Shown here: positions 18,635-27,851 of the stretch, piece after piece
Position numbering within the stretch: position 1 is the stretch's first letter
Layout: each line of letters starts with the position of its first letter
Source: Pontibacter harenae
GTDB lineage: Bacteria > Bacteroidota > Bacteroidia > Cytophagales > Hymenobacteraceae
Assembly: GCF_020907245.1 (NCBI RefSeq)
Contig: NZ_JAJJWH010000006.1
Location: 1-64,000 of the forward strand
DNA length: 64,000 bases
Direction: 5' to 3'
Notes under the pieces: model-generated
Told to the model about the DNA's origin: nothing
Seen by the model: only the letters and a program-made list of their open reading frames with translations
Database searches by the model: none
Made by a program: the position numbers and the translations under genes

Positions 18635-20113
18635 TTACAAAGATTTAGAAAGCTTTATAATGATGCCCCCCGAATTATCAAGAAGCCCACCGTAATCAAC
18701 GGCAGCAAGAATGCCTAGATTGAGCTGGTTGGCTAATGTTCTGTTCGCTTCAATGTAGGTGGACAGTTGCCCCACCTCTTGAAAGATGCCGTACTCACCT
18801 GGATATCTTTTACTCCCCAGGGAATGGCCTATGGTGCTGGTGCCATAGGTGCCATAACTTCTTGCGTAGGATGCTTTTGAGATAAGATTCCACTCCTTTA
18901 TCTTGCTTACCACACCAAAATGCATGGCCAGCACTCGGTTGTTGATGAAATAGTTGGCTGGGTGAGTTGGTAAACCCTGCCTGGTAGAAGTTTTAGTGCT
19001 AAGGAAGGGAGAACCTAAACCGACACCTTTGTAAGACCAGCCCTGGCTGTACATGTAATTGTTGTAGTAGTCTTCATCACCAGAAGGCGTAACCTTGGCC
19101 CAAGCTTCACCTGCTTGATTTTTCGTGTAAAGCAACTCAAACACAAGCTTCTTCCACTGTATAGCGTTGTGAGAAGCTTTCTTGTTTGAAAGGCTTAAAC
19201 CATTCAGGCCATCCAGTATATTAGCTAAATAATAAAGAGCTCCTACATCATAAAAGTTTTGGCGGTATGCAAACAGCTTGACGTTCTGGAAATCATACTC
19301 AAAGCCTAAGTCGATAGAGCCAATGTGATTACCAATTTTAGATACTTCGATTCCTCTGCTTCCGTACTTTTTGCCTGAAACAGTATAGATGTATTCTTGC
19401 CATGGAGATAGGGTAAAAGCTCCTTCGGCATACACATTAGCATAATTTCCCCATGTGACTTGATGATTAAAACCTCCATACAATTTCCAACTCCAGTTAG
19501 CTTTGCCGAAGCGCCCATAGAAAGACTTTTGGTGCAGGTAAGTTTCGAGAAAGTTTACTCTGCTTTTATCAAACCCTATGGGAACTGAGCCCACCCATCC
19601 ATGAGCGAAGTTTCCTTTGAAGGCGAAGAGCCCGTTCAGCAGGGGCAGGGTGTAGAACTCAGGTATGCTGATCTGCACTTTCGGTATTCCCAGGGCGTTT
19701 CCAGAGACAGAGAAGGCCCCAGAGGAGAGGGTGGTATCCACTAGACCCATAATTTCTTTTGAGCGCCCTGCCCTCAGTTCGGATGGCCCTACGCGCAGTT
19801 TGCCGTAGCCCTCTATGAGAAGCAGTTGTGTTTTGTCCCCGATGTTTGCTCTTCCCTCAAAGGCAGCCCCCCAGTCGATGAGTTTAGTTTGGGTGCTGTC
19901 ATAGTCCCTACTCACGCGGTTGATGATGCTTAGGGAGGTGCCAGGTAGGGGGACGCTGCCGTATTGGTTGGACCTCAGCCAGAATGGCATCCTCTCAGGA
20001 GAGGAGCTAGCCACTCCCTGCGCTTCAAAGCTATAGTGGAGGTTGCGGGGCTGGGAGTAAGCTCCTACACAATTTAAAAAGAAGAGAAGTAACGCAATCA
20101 GCAATCTAAACAT
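18635..20113 (-). CDS. Wzi-family outer-membrane capsule assembly protein (copy 2)
   Basis: 492 residues, upstream member of the tandem pair. Signal peptide FRLLIALLLFFLNCVGAYSQ, then FEAQGVASSSPERMPFWLRSNQYG; the N-terminal periplasmic-facing strands match copy 1 almost residue for residue, while loops in the second half differ in length and sequence (for example the insertion KKYGSRGIEVSKIGNHIGS). Divergence confined to the later strands and loops suggests that the two barrels recognise different glycans or expose different surface loops. It is transcribed away from the second sugar-phosphate transferase gene. Confidence 0.86.
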   Translation of the reverse strand: MFRLLIALLLFFLNCVGAYSQPRNLHYSFEAQGVASSSPERMPFWLRSNQYGSVPLPGTSLSIINRVSRDYDSTQTKLIDWGAAFEGRANIGDKTQLLLIEGYGKLRVGPSELRAGRSKEIMGLVDTTLSSGAFSVSGNALGIPKVQISIPEFYTLPLLNGLFAFKGNFAHGWVGSVPIGFDKSRVNFLETYLHQKSFYGRFGKANWSWKLYGGFNHQVTWGNYANVYAEGAFTLSPWQEYIYTVSGKKYGSRGIEVSKIGNHIGSIDLGFEYDFQNVKLFAYRQNFYDVGALYYLANILDGLNGLSLSNKKASHNAIQWKKLVFELLYTKNQAGEAWAKVTPSGDEDYYNNYMYSQGWSYKGVGLGSPFLSTKTSTRQGLPTHPANYFINNRVLAMHFGVVSKIKEWNLISKASYARSYGTYGTSTIGHSLGSKRYPGEYGIFQEVGQLSTYIEANRTLANQLNLGILAAVDYGGLLDNSGGIIIKLSKSL

Positions 20114-20711
20114 TATGAATGTATTTGAATATTTAGATATATACGTAATGTTGTAGTAATTTTGTTTTGTTTATGAAGATATTTAGTTGAGAGGTGTGGT
20201 AGGACCTACCTATATATACTTAACCTGAAGGTCTTAAAAAGGATGTTATCAATGAAAGAAAACCAACCAAACTTGTTGCCGCTTATGTGATTTCTTACTT
20301 CATAAAAAGCTGATACATTTTATACGTTCAAGTTGTGCCTTATACACTACCAATCCTGTGTTGCTTAAACTGGCGTTATTAAAGTATGAAAAGACATTAC
20401 TAGTTTATAATTTACCCTTACAAACTTAGCTTCTAGAGTGCCTGAGGTTAATAACATAAGGTGTCAATAACACATGGTAAATACAGCTAAGTGATTATCC
20501 TTATGGTGTATCATTCAAGCAGGAATAATATTCGAACTACTTATTTGATTGAAACAGTAAGGCAATGTATATATCTTTTTTATGTACTATAAATTAGTAA
20601 AGGAGAATAATTTTTAAAAATTATTTTGTAATTTAATAACTAAATTTTGCATTTAAAGTATCTAATTGTAAATTACGATATATTAATAGTTGGTTAGTTT
20701 AAAATGTAGCT
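20114..20711. other. Divergent promoter region between wzi copy 2 and the second initiator gene
   Basis: About 600 bp of AT-rich DNA without a credible gene or recognised repeat. It must hold promoters for both flanking genes, but no perfect TAnnTTTG box is visible in the expected places. Confidence 0.5.
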
Positions 20712-22106
20712 ATGACATACAAATACTCAACCTTTTTTAAGTGGATCCATGTTGTAGTAGATTACTTTCTCCTTAACATGTGTCTCTGTATTGGATACGT
20801 CATGGAAAATCCTGGTGCGGATTTCTTGGCCGTTTCCGACTTCTATAAGCTTTACTTCGTGCTGCTGAACCTGCTCTGGTTCTATTGCTCGAGCGTCGCT
20901 AGGCTTTATGAGAACGTGATGAGGCAAAATGCACTACATCTTCTCAGGAGGTGCTTTGGGGCATTTGCTCTATATTTAACTGTGTCTCTCACATTGGCCT
21001 TCATCCTGCCGCAGGTGAAGTTCTCAAGCCATTTTGTGGAGGTTTCCTCGCTGTCCTTCTGCGTAGGGTTGCTTCTCTGGAAACTTTCCTTCCTGGTTCT
21101 CAGGAAGTACAAGCGCAGGTTCTGGATGCAGAGCAAACGGGTGGTCGTCGTAGGGTCGGGCCATGTGGGAAGCGAGATATACAACTACATCAGCACCAAC
21201 CCAGGACTAGGCTACCAGGTGGAGGGGCTCTTCGATGAGGAGCTCTCGCTGAAGTCGGAGGGAGGTAAAGCTGGGGGAGGCATAGGCCAGTTCTTTGATA
21301 GTATCGCTGCGACTGGTGTGAGCGAGATCTTCTGCGCGCTCCCGAGGCAGCACCTGGACAAGATAAAGACGCTGATGGAGGAGGCGGACAGGCGCATGGT
21401 CCGCTTCAGGCTGGTGCCAGACGTGGACGGCTTCTTCGACAGAAACGTGGTGCTGGACCTGTACGGTCACATGCCCGTTTTGACCCACCGCAGGGAGCCT
21501 TTGGATAACAAGGCCAATGAGGTGGTCAAGCGTTTCTTCGACATAAGCTTCTCTTTGCTCGTCATCGTTTGCCTGCTGAGCTGGCTGATTCCTGTGCTGG
21601 CCCTGATCATCAAGCTTGACTCGAGGGGGCCTGTGTTCTTCAGGCAGCTGCGCTCGGGCAAGAACAACAGACCCTTCTACTGCTATAAGTTCAGGAGCAT
21701 GACGGTGAACACAGACTCTGACAGCGTTCAGGCCACCAAGGGCGATATGCGTATCACCAGGGTGGGGGCAATCCTTCGGAAGACGAGCCTGGACGAGCTG
21801 CCGCAGTTCTTCAACGTGCTGATGGGAGAGATGTCGGTAGTAGGACCGCGGCCTCACATGCTCAAGCACACGCAGGACTACTCGGCGCTGATTAACAACT
21901 TCATGGTGCGCCACTTCCTTACCCCTGGCATTACGGGCTGGGCGCAGGTGAGCGGCTACAGGGGCGAGACAAAAGAAACTACGGCTATGTCGCAGCGCGT
22001 GGAGGCAGACATCTGGTACCTGGAGAACTGGAGCCTATTGCTTGACTTGAAGATTATTGTGCTGACAGTGTGGCAGGCGCTGCGCGGAAGCGATAAAGCC
22101 TTTTAA
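20712..22106 (+). CDS. Undecaprenyl-phosphate sugar phosphotransferase, second copy
   Basis: 464 residues with the same layout as the protein at 13693: N-terminal membrane helices, a CoA-binding-like fold ([19 protein letters not shown]), and the sugar transferase domain ([69 protein letters not shown]). The C-terminal domains of the two copies are almost identical, the membrane parts less so. This copy is strikingly GC-rich: bases 21361-21420 contain 37 G+C of 60, the matching stretch of copy 1 (14341-14400) 29 of 60. The two may initiate separate glycans, or one may be a backup. Confidence 0.94.
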   Translation: MTYKYSTFFKWIHVVVDYFLLNMCLCIGYVMENPGADFLAVSDFYKLYFVLLNLLWFYCSSVARLYENVMRQNALHLLRRCFGAFALYLTVSLTLAFILPQVKFSSHFVEVSSLSFCVGLLLWKLSFLVLRKYKRRFWMQSKRVVVVGSGHVGSEIYNYISTNPGLGYQVEGLFDEELSLKSEGGKAGGGIGQFFDSIAATGVSEIFCALPRQHLDKIKTLMEEADRRMVRFRLVPDVDGFFDRNVVLDLYGHMPVLTHRREPLDNKANEVVKRFFDISFSLLVIVCLLSWLIPVLALIIKLDSRGPVFFRQLRSGKNNRPFYCYKFRSMTVNTDSDSVQATKGDMRITRVGAILRKTSLDELPQFFNVLMGEMSVVGPRPHMLKHTQDYSALINNFMVRHFLTPGITGWAQVSGYRGETKETTAMSQRVEADIWYLENWSLLLDLKIIVLTVWQALRGSDKAF

Positions 22107-22172
22107 ATAACTCAAGTTGCGATTAACTTGTGGCGTTGAAATTCAACCCACACCTAACCCCCTCCGAGGAGT

Positions 22173-22311
22173 AGGGTCGTTTCATTTTAATAATTATAAG
22201 TTAAAACTACTGTCATTCTGTAAAGAAGCTTGGTTGAAGGGAGGTTAAGCTTTAGCTACTAACCCACAAGATCCTTTCAGGATGACAAAGAAGTTAGAAT
22301 GAAACGACCCT
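22173..22311. repeat. MITE-like element with 18-bp terminal inverted repeats
   Basis: Left end AGGGTCGTTTCATTTTAA (22173-22190) matches the complement of the right end (22294-22311) at 17 of 18 bases. The interior includes GTCATTCTGTAAAGAAGCTT and GGTTGAAGGGAGGTTAAGC, which recur at 28167-28204 inside a second, larger element. No open frame inside, so it would need a transposase in trans. Confidence 0.65.
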
Positions 22312-22489
22312 GCACCTGGGAGGGGAATTTCTCAAATAAGTAATAATTCCCCTCCTCGGAGGGGTTAGGGGTGGGTAAACAGTATAATGTGTTCATCCTG
22401 CTCTTGTAAATCTTAACTTGAGTTAAATAGTCAGATGGGCTTCATCAATGAAAGCGGCTGAACACAATTCTTATAACACATCAACAAAA

Positions 22490-22523
22490 AAAGTCCTGCT
22501 TAAACAGATTTAAGCAGGACTTT
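22490..22523 (-). terminator. Terminator of the mrp-nifU operon
   Basis: AAAGTCCTGCTTA (22490-22502) pairs with TAAGCAGGACTTT (22511-22523). On the minus strand the stem is followed by a T run, and it lies about 20 bp past the nifU-like stop codon. Confidence 0.8.
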
Positions 22524-22545
22524 CTGAAAATAGGTATTAAATATC

Positions 22546-22812
22546 TTATAGTACAGCCGTTACATTCACAGCTTCTACTGCTTTTATCTCTGGTACAGCT
22601 TTTAACACCGATTGCTCAACTCCAGCTTTCAATGTCATGGCAGACATAGGGCAGGAGCCACAGGCCCCTAAAAGTTCCAGCTTCAGTATCATGTCTTCTG
22701 TTACCTCCAGCACCTTCACGTTGCCGCCGTCAGCCTCCAGGTATGGTCGGATCTGGTCTAGTGCGTCCTCAACACGGAGCATGAAATCTTGATCTATGTT
22801 AACTACTGCCAT
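22546..22812 (-). CDS. NifU C-terminal-domain (Nfu-type) iron-sulfur scaffold protein
   Basis: 88 residues made of a single NifU-like domain: VEDALDQIRPYLEADGGNVKV (14-34) and the cluster ligand motif ACGSCPMSAMTLKAGVE with C51 and C54. Nfu proteins assemble or carry a [4Fe-4S] cluster to client enzymes in the cytoplasm. It starts 4 bp after the mrp stop codon, so the two Fe-S carrier proteins are made together, a common pairing in Bacteroidota. Confidence 0.94.
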   Translation of the reverse strand: MAVVNIDQDFMLRVEDALDQIRPYLEADGGNVKVLEVTEDMILKLELLGACGSCPMSAMTLKAGVEQSVLKAVPEIKAVEAVNVTAVL

Positions 22813-22816
22813 TGTA

Positions 22817-23920
22817 TTAGCTTTTAATTTCTACAGGTTGTGTTTTGGCCATGGTTGCGTTGCGAACAGAAACCTGCTGCGCTACAGATTGGGCCAACTC
22901 TCTGAAAACACCAGAAGCTGGAGAATCGTTCTGTAATATCACTGGAGTTCCTGCATCGCCGCTCTCGCGTATACTTTGCACAATCGGAACCTGCCCTAAA
23001 AGTGGTACTTCATACTTATCAGCCAAGGCCTTTCCGCCGCCTTCTCCAAAGATATAGTATCTGTTCTCTGGTAGTTCGGCAGGTGTAAAGTAAGCCATAT
23101 TTTCGACAACACCCAAAACAGGCACGTTAATCTGTGGCTGGCGGAACATTTGTAGGCCTTTCATGGCATCGGCCAGGGCTACTTTTTGAGGAGTAGTTAC
23201 GATAACAGCACCTGTTACGGGCAGTGCCTGTACCATGGTCAGGTGTATGTCAGAAGTGCCAGGAGGTAAGTCGATAAGCAGGTAGTCCAGGTCGCCCCAG
23301 TCTACATCCGAAATAAACTGGCGCAACGCAGAGCTTGCCATTGGGCCACGCCAGATCACAGCACCGTCAGAAGGCGTTAGAAAACCGATGGACATCATTT
23401 TGATGCCAAACTTCTCTACAGGCACAATATAGTTTTTGCCGTGGTCGCCCTGCACCATGCGCGGACGCTCCAGCTCTGTACCAAACATTGTTGGTATAGA
23501 CGGACCGTAAATATCGGCATCTATCAAACCTACACGAGCACCAGACTGTGCCAAAGCTATAGCCAGGTTGGCTGTAACGGTAGATTTACCTACACCACCC
23601 TTGCCAGAAGCTACGGCAATAATGTTTTTAGCACCACTCACCACAGCAGAGTTATCAGCTCTGCCTGAGGTAACACGCGAGGTCATGTTCACGGTTACAT
23701 CCGCCTCTTTGTCTACCATGGCATGAATGGCATTCACGCAGGCATTACGGATTAAGTCTTTTAATGGGCAGGCAGGAGTTGTCAGAATCACCGTGAAACT
23801 TACGTTTTTGCCTTCTACCAGCACGTCCTCCACCATATTCAGCGTTACCAGGTCCTTGCCCAGGTCCGGTTCCTCTACATAGCTGAGGGCTTTTAATATA
23901 TCTTCTTTTGTGATAGCCAT
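22817..23920 (-). CDS. mrp: Mrp/ApbC iron-sulfur cluster carrier ATPase
   Basis: 367 residues: an N-terminal MIP18/DUF59 domain (about 1-80, with TTPACPLKDLI), then the ParA-like P-loop ATPase with the deviant Walker A SGKGGVGKSTVTANLA (105-120), DADIYGPSIPTMFG, YLLIDLPPGTSDIHLTM, and VVENMAYF. It binds and delivers [4Fe-4S] clusters. I chose the ATG at 23920: the frame stays open 129 bp further, but a TATCTTTG promoter box (minus strand, 23946-23953) lies inside that extension and the extra residues are not family-like. The CxxC that often follows VVENM is absent (VVENMAYFTPAELPENRY). Confidence 0.94.
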   Translation of the reverse strand: MAITKEDILKALSYVEEPDLGKDLVTLNMVEDVLVEGKNVSFTVILTTPACPLKDLIRNACVNAIHAMVDKEADVTVNMTSRVTSGRADNSAVVSGAKNIIAVASGKGGVGKSTVTANLAIALAQSGARVGLIDADIYGPSIPTMFGTELERPRMVQGDHGKNYIVPVEKFGIKMMSIGFLTPSDGAVIWRGPMASSALRQFISDVDWGDLDYLLIDLPPGTSDIHLTMVQALPVTGAVIVTTPQKVALADAMKGLQMFRQPQINVPVLGVVENMAYFTPAELPENRYYIFGEGGGKALADKYEVPLLGQVPIVQSIRESGDAGTPVILQNDSPASGVFRELAQSVAQQVSVRNATMAKTQPVEIKS

Positions 23921-23945
23921 AATAATTGTGTCGCAAATTGCACTA

Positions 23946-23953
23946 CAAAGATA
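23946..23953 (-). promoter_or_regulatory. Bacteroidota -7 box for mrp-nifU
   Basis: Minus strand TATCTTTG fits TAnnTTTG exactly. It implies a leader of about 20 nt before the ATG at 23920 and rules against the longer mrp start. No clear TTTG at -33. Confidence 0.6.
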
Positions 23954-24150
23954 CAAACAATTCTGCTTAATCGGGAAGGATGCCTCCTTTATAGTTCTTG
24001 TCGATTCGTCAGGTTCGATATCACCTATGCTATTTTCCTGTTCCTTCAAAATATGAGTTACTGTTTCATCAAGAATGAATTATAGCGGGCATGCAACCCA
24101 AGGCTGAGAAAATGAATCTGCTGTATATGAAGACTCCAATCTAGTATGTT

Positions 24151-24692
24151 ATGAAAGATTATTCATCAAGTTCTGTTCTGTCGCTGTTCATTTTGCTGTT
24201 CAGCTTTGTGTTGGTTACTTCCTGCCTGGAGATTTATGAACCCGATGAGGCTGTAAATGCTACCATAGTAGGTAAGTGGCAGCTAGTGCGTATAGAGGAG
24301 CCGATAAAAACCCTTGCGCCAGCCACTGATACCATTGAAGTCTGGATTGAATTTAAGGAGGCAAACATAAACCCAGCGCAATTGAAGTCTGGATTGAATT
24401 TAAGGAGGCAAACATAAACCCAGCGCATCCGACCTTTGCGCCTAACTATAGCCTGTTCGGGGAGAACTTAACAAACCTATACTTTAGCTTGGCTACTTTC
24501 GATGCTGGCAAAAAGAAAGGAAAGCTGGAGGTGCATACTATCGGATCAACCAGAAAGGGAGGCCCTGATTCTTATCTCGCTTTCGATACTTATTACCTTG
24601 AGAAACTATCCAAGGCCACTTCCTTCACAATAAACGATGGCATACTGATCGTTAACACAGCAGATGGAGATATGCTGGTTTACAAGAGGTAA
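24151..24692 (+). pseudogene. Small lipoprotein gene disrupted by a 47-bp tandem duplication
   Basis: The first frame gives a lipoprotein signal (SLFILLFSFVLVTSCLEIYEP, lipid-modified Cys at residue 25) and VGKWQLVRIEEP, typical of lipocalin-like or META-like Bacteroidota lipoproteins. After residue 73 it enters a second, exact copy of bases 24334-24380 (copy 2 at 24381-24427). Because 47 is not a multiple of three, the frame is lost and ends at 24417. Removing one copy joins the frame perfectly to the downstream stretch ending at 24692 (HPTFAPNYSLFGENLTNLYF ... DGDMLVYKR), giving a protein of about 164 residues. Function unknown. Confidence 0.85.
24334..24427 (+). repeat. 47-bp exact tandem duplication inside a lipoprotein gene
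   Basis: Bases 24334-24380 and 24381-24427 are identical; the flanking bases differ. The exact identity points to a very recent event or an assembly error. Confidence 0.95.
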
Positions 24693-24708
24693 TTTTAACT
24701 TAAGTACT

Positions 24709-24750
24709 AGGACACAAGTATCAAGACACAAGACACATGACTTTTTGCTG
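24709..24750 (+). repeat. Dispersed stop-codon-proximal repeat, copy 2
   Basis: GACACAAGTATCAAGACACA followed by AGACACATGACTTTTTGCTG, beginning 17 bp after the lipoprotein stop codon at 24692. Confidence 0.75.
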
Positions 24751-24821
24751 AAAACAGTATTTGGTGTTCAGGATATTGCAAAGCATAATGAAACTTATTC
24801 AAGTAAAGCTAATAAAAAAAG

Positions 24822-24861
24822 CTCCTCTCCTTAGATAAGGAGGGGTAGAGGTGGTTGGATT
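24822..24861 (+). repeat. C/G-rich REP-like repeat, hairpin copy
   Basis: CTCCTCTCCTTAGATAAGGAGGGG hairpin followed by TAGAGGTGGTTGGATTATAAGG; parallels 16617-16657, including the flank GGCTATTCC versus TGCTATTGC. Confidence 0.6.
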
Positions 24862-24944
24862 ATAAGGCGGTGGCTATTCCAAAAGAAGTCATTTTTACGT
24901 AATGTAAAAACTGAGGAGAATATAAGATCTAACCCGAATATAAA

Positions 24945-25466
24945 ATGCATACAAAGCTAGAAGCCATAAAAGGAGATATAACCAAACTTGATGTAGATGC
25001 CGTGGTAAATGCTGCTAATAATAGTCTGTTAGGTGGGGGAGGTGTTGACGGCGCTATTCATCGTGCGGGTGGACCTGCTATATTGGAGGAGTGTAAACAG
25101 ATTAGGGCCAGGCAGGGTGGTTGCCCAACAGGTGAAGCTGTACTGACGACAGGCGGTAACTTGCCAGCTAGCTATGTAATTCATACGGTGGGGCCTGTGT
25201 GGAACGGTGGAAGGAAGGATGAGGCAACGCTGTTACAAAATTGCTACTACAACAGTGTGCGCATCGCCTCTGAAAAGAACTTGCAAAGCATTGCCTTCCC
25301 GAACATCAGCACAGGCGTTTATGGCTATCCAAAGCAGCAGGCGGCGGAGGTGGCGGTTCAGGCTGTAAAGGAGTATCTGCAGAAAAATGAAACAAGTCTG
25401 AAGTATGTTCTATTCGTTTGTTTCGACGACGACAATTATACTCTTTACCAGAAGCTTCTAGTGTAG
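24945..25466 (+). CDS. Macro-domain O-acetyl-ADP-ribose deacetylase (YmdB-like)
   Basis: 173 residues forming a single macro domain. Conserved ADP-ribose-binding blocks are all present: [32 protein letters not shown] (8-39), [14 protein letters not shown], and [14 protein letters not shown]. Members hydrolyse O-acetyl-ADP-ribose or remove ADP-ribose from proteins or nucleic acids in the cytoplasm. The Asn of NAANN and the GGGGVDGAI loop expected of the active MacroD/YmdB class are intact. Isolated gene with its own leader. Confidence 0.95.
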   Translation: MHTKLEAIKGDITKLDVDAVVNAANNSLLGGGGVDGAIHRAGGPAILEECKQIRARQGGCPTGEAVLTTGGNLPASYVIHTVGPVWNGGRKDEATLLQNCYYNSVRIASEKNLQSIAFPNISTGVYGYPKQQAAEVAVQAVKEYLQKNETSLKYVLFVCFDDDNYTLYQKLLV

Positions 25467-25783
25467 CATTTGCCGCTAATATATAGGATTGTTGCTGCTA
25501 TTTGATTTTCTGCTGAGATCTTTGAGTTCTTGGGGTCGCAGCGCCTAAACCAGTTGGCTTTTTTCTACATTTCATACCTTCAATTTAAGGGCACGAGCAT
25601 GTGAATTTTCAGTTTCGCATGCTCGTGCTAGTTGGAGACAAAAAGTTTATTGAAAGACCTCACAGTGTTTTCCAGACCTGTGAGCGCCTTGCCTGCAATA
25701 ACGCATTCTTTTCCTCAACCCCAGGATTTTCAAGTTTAGCTTTACTTTCCCGTGAACAACCTTCACATGTAGGCTTAGATTGT

Positions 25784-25791
25784 TATCTTTG
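25784..25791 (+). promoter_or_regulatory. Bacteroidota -7 box for dnaG
   Basis: TATCTTTG matches TAnnTTTG and lies 25 bp before the ATG at 25817, which supports that start over the open frame extending to 25601. Confidence 0.6.
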
Positions 25792-25816
25792 TAACCCTTT
25801 TACCATTTTCAACGCC

Positions 25817-27754
25817 ATGTCCCTTATTCCAAAAGAAACAGTTGACCAGATTCTAGCCCAAGCCGATATAACGGAGGTAGTTGGTGATTTTGTGTCGCTG
25901 AAGAAAAAGGGGCAGAACATGTGGGCTTGTTGCCCGTTCCACCACGAAAAATCACCTTCTTTCTCAGTGTCGCCAGCTAAGGGCATTTATAAATGCTTCG
26001 GTTGTGGCAAGGCGGGTAACTCTGTGCAGTTTATCATGGATGTGGAAGGCACCAGCTTTCCTGAAGCGCTGAAGTACCTGGCCAAGAAGTATGGCATTGA
26101 TATACCAGAAGAAACGGCTGATCCAGAATACGCAAAAGAGCAGAACGAAAGAGACAGCCTTTTCATTGTTTCAGATTTTGCTAACAATCACTACCAGCAG
26201 AACCTGCATCAGCATGAGCAGGGGGGGATAGGGCAGTCTTACCTGAAGCAGCGAAGCCTGGGCAGCAACACCATCCGCAAGTTTGAACTAGGCTATAGTT
26301 TAGATGCCTGGTCCGACCTGACAGATACGGCCCTGAAAGCAGGTTTTCAGCAAAAGTATTTAGAAGCTACTGGCCTGACCATCGCCAAGGAAGACGGCAA
26401 AAAGTATGACCGCTTCCGTGGCCGCGTTATGTTTCCGATTCATAATATTTCGGGGCGTGTGGTGGGCTTTGGTGCCCGTACCCTAAAAACCAACGACAAG
26501 AAGAGCCCGAAGTACCTCAACTCGCCTGAGTCTGAGATTTACCACAAGAGTAATGTGCTCTATGGTTTGTTTCAGGCGAAGCAGGCGATCCGCATGCAGG
26601 ATATGTGCTACATGGTGGAAGGTTACCTGGACGTGCTCTCGCTGCACCAAGGCGGTATTGAGAATGTGGTGGCCTCGTCGGGTACTTCGCTTACAGAAGG
26701 GCAGATCAAACTTATCTCACGCTATACCCAAAATATTACCGTTTTGTACGATGGTGATGCGGCTGGTATAAAAGCCTCTTTGCGCGGTATAGACTTGATT
26801 CTGGAGAGTGGCCTGAATGTAAGTGTGGTAACTTTCCCAGAGGGAGAAGACCCAGACTCTTACATCCATAAAGTAGGCGATACGGCTTTTAAGGCTTTTA
26901 TAGAGCAGAATGCACAGGATTTTATTTCTTTTAAAACAAGTCTTTATGCCGAAGAGGCTAAGGGCAATCCTGTAAAGAAAGCGGAGGCCATAAAAGAGAT
27001 TGTGGCTTCTATAGCCAAGATTCCTGACTCTATTAAGCGAACGGTTTTCTTCCGAAGCTGCAGCCTTATTTTTGATATTGATGAGCAGGCGCTGATATCG
27101 GAGTATAACAAGATACAGCTACAGGACCGCAGACAGCAGCCAAAAACGGGTAGCCCCAGCTTTGATGCTTCTTTTGAACAGTATGATGCCCCTTTTCCTA
27201 CCCTAGAGCCTGAGCCAGAACAAGAGGAGTCTGATGTGGACGTGCTGAAGCGGTATGAGCGGGAGATTGTGCGCATGCTGCTGAATTACCCCGATCAGAT
27301 TCTGGAGGAAGGCATGACGACCTGCCAGTATATGCTGGAGCAGCTGGAGGATGTGGAATTTAAAACGCCATTATATGCGCGGCTGTTGGTGCTGGTAAAG
27401 GATAAGCTATGTACAGGTGTCATTCCGACCGCCGAGGATTTTATTAACTTTCCAGATCAGGATATCCGAACCGAAGCTACAAACCTGCTTTCTGACCCGC
27501 ATGAGCTTAGCCACAATTGGGAAACGCACCATATATTTGTTCCGACAGAAAAAGACCTTTTGCCTTACGGAGCTGAGCGTGCCGTGCTGCGGCTGAAGTG
27601 GCGCAATGTGGGGCTGATGGTTAAAACCGAAATGGAGAAGCTTAGGCTTGTAACCGACCCACAGGAACAAATGCGGCAACTGCAGTTTATCCGAAACCTA
27701 ACAACTTTATACAGCCAGCTTGGCGACATGCTGGGTATTGTGGTGAACCGATAG
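25817..27754 (+). CDS. dnaG: DNA primase DnaG
   Basis: 645 residues, normal for DnaG. It makes RNA primers for DNA replication. The CHC2 zinc ribbon is at 38-68 (C39, H42, C60, C63: CPFHHEKSPSF...KCFGCGKAGN). The TOPRIM catalytic core has E268 (YMVEGYLDVLSLHQGG) and D312/D314 (VLYDGDAAG). The basic RNA-polymerase-like region (RFRGRVMFPIHN, GFGARTL) precedes it, and a helical C-terminal helicase-binding domain follows. The start at 25817 is supported by family alignment (MSLIPKETVDQI) and by the -7 box just upstream; 72 extra in-frame residues upstream are rejected. Confidence 0.97.
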   Translation: MSLIPKETVDQILAQADITEVVGDFVSLKKKGQNMWACCPFHHEKSPSFSVSPAKGIYKCFGCGKAGNSVQFIMDVEGTSFPEALKYLAKKYGIDIPEETADPEYAKEQNERDSLFIVSDFANNHYQQNLHQHEQGGIGQSYLKQRSLGSNTIRKFELGYSLDAWSDLTDTALKAGFQQKYLEATGLTIAKEDGKKYDRFRGRVMFPIHNISGRVVGFGARTLKTNDKKSPKYLNSPESEIYHKSNVLYGLFQAKQAIRMQDMCYMVEGYLDVLSLHQGGIENVVASSGTSLTEGQIKLISRYTQNITVLYDGDAAGIKASLRGIDLILESGLNVSVVTFPEGEDPDSYIHKVGDTAFKAFIEQNAQDFISFKTSLYAEEAKGNPVKKAEAIKEIVASIAKIPDSIKRTVFFRSCSLIFDIDEQALISEYNKIQLQDRRQQPKTGSPSFDASFEQYDAPFPTLEPEPEQEESDVDVLKRYEREIVRMLLNYPDQILEEGMTTCQYMLEQLEDVEFKTPLYARLLVLVKDKLCTGVIPTAEDFINFPDQDIRTEATNLLSDPHELSHNWETHHIFVPTEKDLLPYGAERAVLRLKWRNVGLMVKTEMEKLRLVTDPQEQMRQLQFIRNLTTLYSQLGDMLGIVVNR

Positions 27755-27851
27755 CTCTAACTTTGTGTATCTGCCCCACATTCAGAATCTGAAGCAGGTA
27801 AATTATTTTCTTTAGCTATGGATGGCATCATAGCTCCAAGGTTCCCTCCAG

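Larger units (their letters stand above)
22107..22545. other. Intergenic interval holding a nested inverted-repeat element
   Basis: No gene. It contains outer C-rich repeats facing each other (22146-22171 and 22350-22377), an inner MITE-like element with 18-bp terminal inverted repeats (22173-22311), and the minus-strand terminator at 22490. Confidence 0.65.

Noticed and set aside
21207-21914. 235-codon open frame on the minus strand
   Set aside because: It is antisense to the sugar-phosphate transferase and exists because that gene is very GC-rich at third positions; its translation is rich in His, Arg and Val without domain features.
23921-24049. N-terminal extension of mrp
   Set aside because: A minus-strand TATCTTTG box lies within it, and the MIP18 domain already begins at MAITKE.
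25601-25816. N-terminal extension of dnaG
   Set aside because: Family starts align at MSLIPK and a promoter -7 box lies within the extension.
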